DNA of 64,000 nucleotides from Phoronis australis (lineage: Eukaryota > Phoronida > Phoronidae), in the NCBI GenBank assembly GCA_002633005.1, contig NMRA01000213.1, positions 488,996 through 552,995 on the forward strand. The letters are read 5' to 3'. The notes beneath the pieces were generated by a model. It made no database searches. It was not told the origin of the DNA and saw nothing but the letters and a program-made list of their open reading frames with translations. The first letter of the stretch is position 1. The number at the start of each line of letters is the position of its first letter. Made by a program: the position numbers and the translations under genes. Of this stretch, positions 58,140 to 64,000 are shown one piece after another.

Positions 58140-59474
58140 ATAACCCAAAATCGAATATAGCTGCTGTAATTTAACTACGGCCTTTTTTGAATCCTTGAGC
58201 CCGCAGGGCTATGGTCTTGGTTCAAAACATGTAACTTACACATGCGGTTTGAGTAAATACCTTAAACCAATATATGTTTTATCATGTCTTATAACGTAGA
58301 AATAAATCTGAAACTAAATAAGGCGACCCAGATCCTCACAAGGATACTATTGTTTCACGAAATGTAGAATATAAATAGGTAAATAAAACAACAAGAATGG
58401 ATCAACTGAAATTTTCGGACGTAATAACATCCTTTGTCAACAGAAACAGAAATAATGTCTTGAAATCCTTGGAATGTGCTTTATTTCAGAGATTGTTTAA
58501 TTACGACTTTTTCATCAAAACCACTGAGAATAATAACAATACCAAGTGAGTGGAACTAGTTCTAAATCGCTTTACAGTTTGTCAGATCATGAAGGGTAAC
58601 TAACGCTTTGGGGAATATTCCATTACTTTGAAATTGCTTTGCTTCCCCTCGTTTACATTTAACATTGCCGAGCTTATGAGGTCCCCTCTTTTAGAAATAT
58701 CTTAATGTTAAAAGCAAGACGCCCAAGTATTGTAATATCAAGAGCTGTATAATTTAAAATAATTTGGAAAAGATTAGCAGTTGGTCCATCATCGGTCACC
58801 ATATCTCCATCGTCTGGTCTCCTCCTTTAACATATAAAATTTTACGAGTTAAAAAATAGTGAGTGGGTTATCAATAACAAATGCACAATCCATTAGTGTG
58901 TCCCCAAAAAGTAGTAGAAATCTCACCAAATGTTTTATGATTTCAGAAGAAACGGAAACAGAGACACAGATGATACATGTACCATTATTGTTGCCAGAGA
59001 GGGACATCTGGAGAAGCATGATATCTCTGCATTAACATAAAATTTCTTAATGATTTTAAACATCTGAATGAATTTCCTCTCGAATGTCTATGCATGATTA
59101 GTTTACTCGAACACCGCAGAGACAAGAGCACGTTTTTGGACGGCTAACGGCTCCGAAATAGTAAATCCATTATGGTTAACAAATGTCTTTTTTGTTTCTT
59201 TTAAACTTACCTTTCTCAACTGCCACTACCCCCTACCCCCACACCCTTCAACGGTTTCACGCTTGCAAGTTATAGGGGGCATGTACCCTCCACGTCCTCC
59301 CGTTCTTACCTGTATGCTTATTGCGGGAGGAGCCATCTCTTCCAACTAAAGGAGCGGGACTTCCAACACCTATATGATCTGTCCACCATTTTCGTAGGAT
59401 ACGACAAAACACCCACAAGTTGATTCAGTTTTTCTTAACGCTATCGTATTATCAGGTGTTCGTCACATTTAGTG
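58140..59474. other. Intergenic region D-E
   Basis: Contains likely polyadenylation signals (58301, 58382). The rest shows no coding sequence. The promoter of gene E should lie here, but no clear TATA box near the start was found. Confidence 0.45.
58301..58306 (+). terminator. Candidate polyadenylation signal AATAAA for gene D
   Basis: AATAAA lies 162 bases after the gene D stop; a second copy is at 58382-58387. Confidence 0.5.
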
Positions 59475-59832
59475 ATGGAATTTGCTTCGAGTTTACATAC
59501 TGTAAATCTCACTACTAAACTTCGATTGCGTTACGTCATCATCGTTATGTTTCTAGCTCTCTGTGACCTATCGGTTGGTGAGCAGCTTCAAGTGGTGTCC
59601 ACAAGCAACCGAATGATTCTTGGCAGACAGTTCAAATCTGTCAACGCCGTTGAGAGCGATGTGGACTGTGCCATGCTTTGTCTGGATGAAAGGGACTGCA
59701 AATCTGCTGACTTTTCCAGCCAAGCAAACGTCTGCATCTTAAAAAACGTAACGTGGTCGGACCCAGATTTGAATTCAAGCATTGTTCAGTCAAATAGCAC
59801 TCTGTCTCACTTGGAGTTTGATTGTGTCGTGG
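59475..59832 (+). CDS. Gene E exon 1: leader and apple/PAN-like module
   Basis: From 59557 the exon equals the gene B apple exon in length (276 bp). Contains VDCAMLCLDERDCKSADFSS, VCILKNVTWSDPDLN and FDCVVG. Donor GTGG|GTAAGT. Confidence 0.75.
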
Positions 59833-61456
59833 GTAAGTCTTTAGAATGGCCTATACACCAAACTTCCGTATCGTAGAAGCGAGAACGTCGCAAAAACGGG
59901 CAGCCATGCAAAACTTCTCAATGTATCGCCATGTATTGCACTATAACCGAAGCACAGAGTTTCTTGTGTCTACAGAATTCTTACGTCAAACTTAAAAACG
60001 CAACTTAATTCAAAATCTTTAAGTCAAACTTAAGATCACTTTCTTTCAACGGACTTAAGACAAACAGACTATTGATTAAGATTTGTCTCAGCTACATGTA
60101 AATCAGTTTTCTAGAAACCTGATCCTGGTCTCGAAATGCGCTGTCTTTTTTCCCAAACTCTGTCAAACTTGTGTATTTACACAGGGTGTTGGAGAAAACC
60201 TTATCCAAGCTCAGCAAGATAAGACGGGTCTCGGAGCTTGGCTCTATTTGCAAAGATACCAGATTTTACAAGTGTTGATTATTTTCCAGCAAAAAGTAAA
60301 GGTTGCCTCTAATTCAATCTCCCGTTTGTGTTCTGCGACCAACTGATTAGGATCGAAAAGCACTGGGTGCGTAAGCAAAATCACGTGACTGGGCGTGTAA
60401 GTTGAAACACTTACGATGTGGTCGCTGATTCCGTCGGTTGAGTAAGACACGATATCCCGCCAAAATTGTCTTGAGTGTTTAGACAGTTTAAGCACCACCC
60501 CACCGTACATGTACTGTATGTTGCAGGAGACGAAAGCCCGTATTGGTGGGACTATTCTAGTAGATGGAATGCGTTTTCTCACAGTTCACAAAAGCTAGGT
60601 TACAAAGAAGCCAAGAGACATTGTGACATGCGCAACAGCCACATATTATTCCTGAATAGCCTTGAAGAAGAGAGCCAAATCATACAATGGAAAAATGAGT
60701 AAGTACAGTTCAACTTTAGTTCTTGCAAGACTTCAATGAGCCTCTTGTTTGATCGAACAAAACTTCGTTGGCATGAGATACAATTCTTAGTTCTACGTCT
60801 CACAGAAAAGAGAGATGAGACGTTCATGCCAATACAGAAATGAGTTCAAGACTTCCAGAGAATGAGTACACTTGACTTAGCCTGTTCCATAGGGACAGCC
60901 GTCTACGACACCCCGGTGCCAATTTCCGTTTTTTAAGCAACCAGACGTCTTAAGCTGTTGACTAGGCGTGATTTGCGTCTTCAATCAAGTGAAGTCACAG
61001 ATGACGATGATGAAAATTTATTTTGTACGAAGAAATGATAGGAAATGTCAGCGCGCTACAGTCCATCCCCGACCAGCATCTCTAGACTGACCTGTGTGTG
61101 TGTAGTATTAGAAAACAAACGGGTTTACTGTTGGTTGGTACTGATAGCAATCACCACCTGGAGGCACTGCTGCTGATGTATGTAACTATCGTTTTAGCGA
61201 CATTCACTTGAATTTTCTTTTCCAGTGGTTCAGAGTTTATATTTTTGTTGCTGCAGCCACAATGTGTCGGTGGATAGCTTCTGGTTGAGTGAGCCCAAGT
61301 CGAGCGCAGCCCAATATGAGTGGATGCAGCCGGTTGCAGCGGGATTCCACTCATCCTTCCAGCTCTCGGGTCTTGTGTGCAATTCCACGCACTGCTACGA
61401 GATGGCGCAACTGCGTAACGACATCCTGGCTGTAATTTGTGAGAAAAACTTGCCAG
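59475..61456 (+). CDS. Gene E: apple - C-type lectin protein, paralog of B (3' end outside window)
   Basis: Exons 59475-59832, 60527-60698 and 61257-61456 join in frame (phases 1, 2) and leave a phase-1 donor GTAAGC at 61457, so the gene continues. ATG 59475 opens a 39-residue leader with a basic stretch (TTKLRLRY) and hydrophobic core VIIVMFLALC, a plausible signal peptide, followed by the apple module. A TTCTAG acceptor-like site at 59551-59556 sits where the gene B acceptor is. By analogy with B, F5/8C and TSP1 exons should follow; B's next exon lies 2.55 kb away, which here falls just past the window end, and none was seen in 61457-64000. Confidence 0.78.
59833..60526 (+). other. Gene E intron 1
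   Basis: 694 bp between GTAAGT and TGTTGCAG. Contains short direct/inverted AACTTAAG/CTTAAGT words near 59990-60060 and no recognised exon. Confidence 0.5.
60527..60698 (+). CDS. Gene E exon 2: N-terminal half of C-type lectin
   Basis: 172 bp. Reads DESPYWWDYSSRW, YKEAKRHCDMRNSHILFLNS and QIIQWKN. Donor GA|GTAAGT, phase 2. Same length as 7375-7546. Confidence 0.78.
60699..61256 (+). other. Gene E intron 2
   Basis: 558 bp, no recognised feature; ends in TTGTTGCTGCAG. Confidence 0.5.
61257..61456 (+). CDS. Gene E exon 3: C-terminal half of C-type lectin
   Basis: 200 bp. Reads NVSVDSFWLSEPKSSAAQYE, WMQPVAAGFH, CNSTHCYEMAQLRND and AVICEKN. Compared with gene B (MAQFCND), the penultimate conserved cysteine is replaced by Arg, leaving an odd cysteine in the fold. 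Phase 1 donor. Confidence 0.76.
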
Positions 61457-61781
61457 GTAAGCATATGACAGATAAATGTGGCGCAATGGGTGGCATGAGA
61501 CAAACATTTTGTTTTCTCTCCCGAATACTCGATTCCAGCAAGTCTTGTTACTGTACATGTAGTTGATGGCTGCATTACGTGGATTACATGTACATCCTGA
61601 AAGATTCTCTTTCCATTGTTTTCTCCATTTTGGAAAAACGAATGAGCCTCGTCAAAAAGGATTTCGGGAAAAAAGAAAAAATTGTAAGTTACATCCCTGT
61701 GTCTTTTTGCTTAACCTTAGGAAACCTTAAAACATGTGCAAAATACTTTCATTAGCTTGATCCACAATTAGAAATCCAAAA

Positions 61782-61869
61782 ACATTATTATTATTATTAT
61801 TATTATTATTATCGCTATCGCTATCGCTATCGCTATCGCTATCGCTATCGCTATCGCTATCGCTATCGC

Positions 61870-61923
<54 letters not shown>

Positions 61924-62038
61924 GACTATGTCTATAACTTATTATGACTATTACTATGACTATGACTTTGCCTATTTCTATGTCTGTGACTATTACTATG
62001 ATTATGATTATTTCTATGAATATGACTATTACTATTAC
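61782..62038. repeat. Compound microsatellite (TTA)n-(ATCGCT)10-(TTA)n-(ACTATG)n
   Basis: TTA repeats, then ten ATCGCT hexamers (61811-61870), then TTA repeats to 61922, then degenerate hexamers of TATGACT type to about 62038. The long Asn/Ser/Asp open frames on both strands are artefacts. Confidence 0.95.
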
Positions 62039-62238
62039 ACGCATTCATTGTCTATCAACATCTTACAGGGAATAGGGATATGCACGTATGTGTATGAGTT
62101 GCATTGAAACAGTAACCAAAAACTTTTCACGTTTTAGACTGAATTTAATCTAAGTGTATTTAGAGTGTTCCAAATGTATGTTTGAGGTATTTAAAGTTTC
62201 TTGATGAAACTCAAGATGTGGAGAAGAACGCACTTGAC

Positions 62239-63873
62239 TTAAAAGGGGACTGTAGTCAAAATAATGTTGCAGTTAATCGGTTCTAACATACAAATAAAAC
62301 TCACATTTGCCTGACTTGCGTGCCAAACTAAAGCCAATTCGAATTTATGGTCAAAACACTGAATTCTGAAAGCGATCGCTGATTGGCTGATGTGTCAGTG
62401 ACGTGCCCGGCGGGGTATCGGCTGCTTTACACATTCATTGCTTATGTCATATTTGAAGAGTTTACATCGTAATTTATCATTGTATCAATCGTCCTTATAT
62501 TTATTGTTTGCCACAGTGCTGTAAAAGGTTCGCTATGCCTTTTTGTATGGCACCTGGTTGCTCAAACTCTTCGAAAAAGGCGTCTTCTAAAGGGATGGTC
62601 ATCGCATACCATCGCCGGGTTACCCAAGCCTTGGCCCAAAGCTCAGCGTAGATATGGACCTACAGGCTTTAGCCGATATGGGTAAAAAATGTACAAATAA
62701 AACCTGACTCAAATAAATGTCCTTAAAACTAAGTCATCCTTGAGTAAACCTAGGAACCAGGTTCCAAGAGTAAACCAACTTCTGTATTTACCGGTGTTGG
62801 AAATGTTAGCGATCGTTCATCGGCTGCTGCTAGTAAAATTGTGATGTGTTCTCGGCTTTTTGCGATTACGTCACCTGACCTTTACCAGTTTCTTTTCCCC
62901 CTGATTCTTTTATCAAGTGTTTGTCGCTGACGGTACCTAGGTTGCGTACATGTTATAACAAATTATCGGAGCTTGTTTCATTTTGTTTCAAGTTTTTAGT
63001 ATTTTTACATCAGCAAACCGAATTTTAGAACAACCTTGGTGCTGCGAAGCTGTTATCATGTCCCGAAAGACGTCTCAAATTTTTATGAAATGGCGCGTGC
63101 GCCGTGTCACGAGCGTGCTGTTCTTGAAACGGACGACACACTTCTTTGTTAAAAAGGCGGCAAATTATGCTACCAAATGACGTTTATTTGATTGTTTTCC
63201 ATTTAAACGGCTGCAACGAACAATGGGAGTGTCGGGTGACTATACCAGATTTTGCATGCGCCCCCGCCGGTCCGTTAGCTTTATATGTTGATGTAGCCTA
63301 AGTTTTACGACGAGGTGACGAGCATAACTGAGTCAACTATACCCGGGTAGTCAACGGCTGTCTGAAATTTCGGGGTTAACGGAGCTCAACACACAGTGGT
63401 ACGATAGTCTTCATACAGCTACAGTAGGTAACTTACCAACCCTTCAAGTTTACAGAGCTGCCGGAGTATTGGCTGACAGCTGGCTGACTGGATGGCTAGA
63501 GTCCACATTGCCCTCGGCACAGTCACTGACACCAGTTGCACCGGCAAATTTTCGTCTGACGATGACGATGACTGGGTATCACTTTGTGTTGCCTCGGCTC
63601 AAACAGGTATCCCTGGTGACCCGACATTTCACACTAAAATTTCTTATTCCGACAATATGAAGAACGCTACTTGATTGCACGCTAACACAGGACAGTGACG
63701 TTGCCCCCGCCAAATACGTCACGAGACTAAGCAGCGCTCCAAGCCGGTAATTTTTTTAGCTTCGTTTGAGAATATAAGTTTAATTTTTGGTGTTGAATTA
63801 TTAGTGAAATTAATCATCAATTCATAGAAAACTATCCATAATTTATTCAGAATAAATTACAGTTCCCTTTTAA
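62239..63873. mobile_element. TTAA-flanked element, Kolobok-like
   Basis: Ends TTAAAAGGGGACTGTA (62239) and inverse TTAAAAGGGAACTGTA (ending 63873), both including TTAA. Further inward CAGTGACGTG.CC.GCGGGG and its inverse are also similar. The interior has a THAP-like start at 62535. A TTAA target plus a THAP domain is typical of the Kolobok superfamily; most of the transposase is missing. Confidence 0.6.
62535..62650 (+). pseudogene. THAP-like zinc-finger start, broken
   Basis: ATG 62535 reads MPFCMAPGCSNSSKKASSKG and then loses frame; another frame continues LPKPWPKAQRRYGPTGFS. The M-P-x-C-x4-C start is that of THAP domains. The C-x2-H half and the transposase core were not found. Confidence 0.4.
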
Positions 63874-64000
63874 GTTCCATAGATACAGTGATAGTCTGTG
63901 AGCCCAACAAGAGGACATAAAATGTCTGCTAAACACTTGGAAGTACATGTATTGTACGCCGTCGGTCCTGAGTACTCCATGGACGGCTGCAAGGAACAAC
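63874..64000 (+). other. Window end, inside gene E intron
   Basis: No exon recognised. The last 50 bases have an open frame (AVGPEYSMDGCKEQ) of unknown meaning that runs off the end. Confidence 0.3.

Noticed and set aside
61727-62107. Asn/Asp/Tyr-rich open frames on both strands
   Set aside because: They are translations of the microsatellite.
1-64000. CRISPR arrays, bacterial operons, ribosome binding sites, true tRNA or rRNA genes
   Set aside because: None seen; the window has spliced animal genes and eukaryotic transposons, and the repeat arrays at 38-41.6 kb are transposon ends with long divergent units, not CRISPR.

Overview
The window looks like nuclear DNA of an intron-rich marine invertebrate. 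Exons are short and have GT/AG borders, introns are 0.3 to more than 7 kb long, and transposon debris of many classes fills the gaps. The motif acatgtac/tacatgta recurs throughout. The gene content is secreted multidomain proteins made of apple/PAN-like, C-type lectin (CTL), discoidin (F5/8C), thrombospondin type 1 (TSP1) and WSC modules. A cephalochordate, hemichordate, mollusc or similar lophotrochozoan would fit; I cannot name the species.

Layout, all genes on the + strand. Gene A (1-4231, 5' end outside the window) encodes apple-CTL-TSP1 and then stops. Gene B (6078-14930 or further) encodes apple-CTL-F5/8C-TSP1x4. A transposon-rich stretch of about 28 kb follows (14931-42887). It holds a possible signal-peptide exon (19089-19140), LINE remnants at 16.9-17.9, 24.1-26.4, 27.3-28.0 and 29.3-29.8 kb, several inverted-repeat elements, and a 3.5 kb element (38158-41669) bounded by inverted arrays of about 160-bp units. 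Exons for one TSP1 and two WSC domains lie at 42888-44599; they are either the 3' end of gene B or a separate gene C starting at 19089. A dead Gypsy fragment (45097-45913) separates this from gene D (46458-58139, apple-CTL-TSP1, a paralog of A). The last intron of D carries a PIF/Harbinger element with another element apparently nested in it, plus a TTAA-flanked element. Gene E (59475 to beyond the window) is a paralog of B.

The order short-long-short-long (A,B,D,E) points to tandem duplication of a two-gene unit. Matched exons have identical lengths (181/181, 242/242, 276/276, 172/172, 200/200), and almost all module borders are phase 1. The proteins are probably secreted recognition or matrix molecules. 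Their CTL modules lack the usual EPN and WND calcium/sugar motifs, so classical sugar binding is doubtful.

All exon borders were read by eye from splice consensus, reading-frame continuity and paralog comparison; no transcript or database was available.
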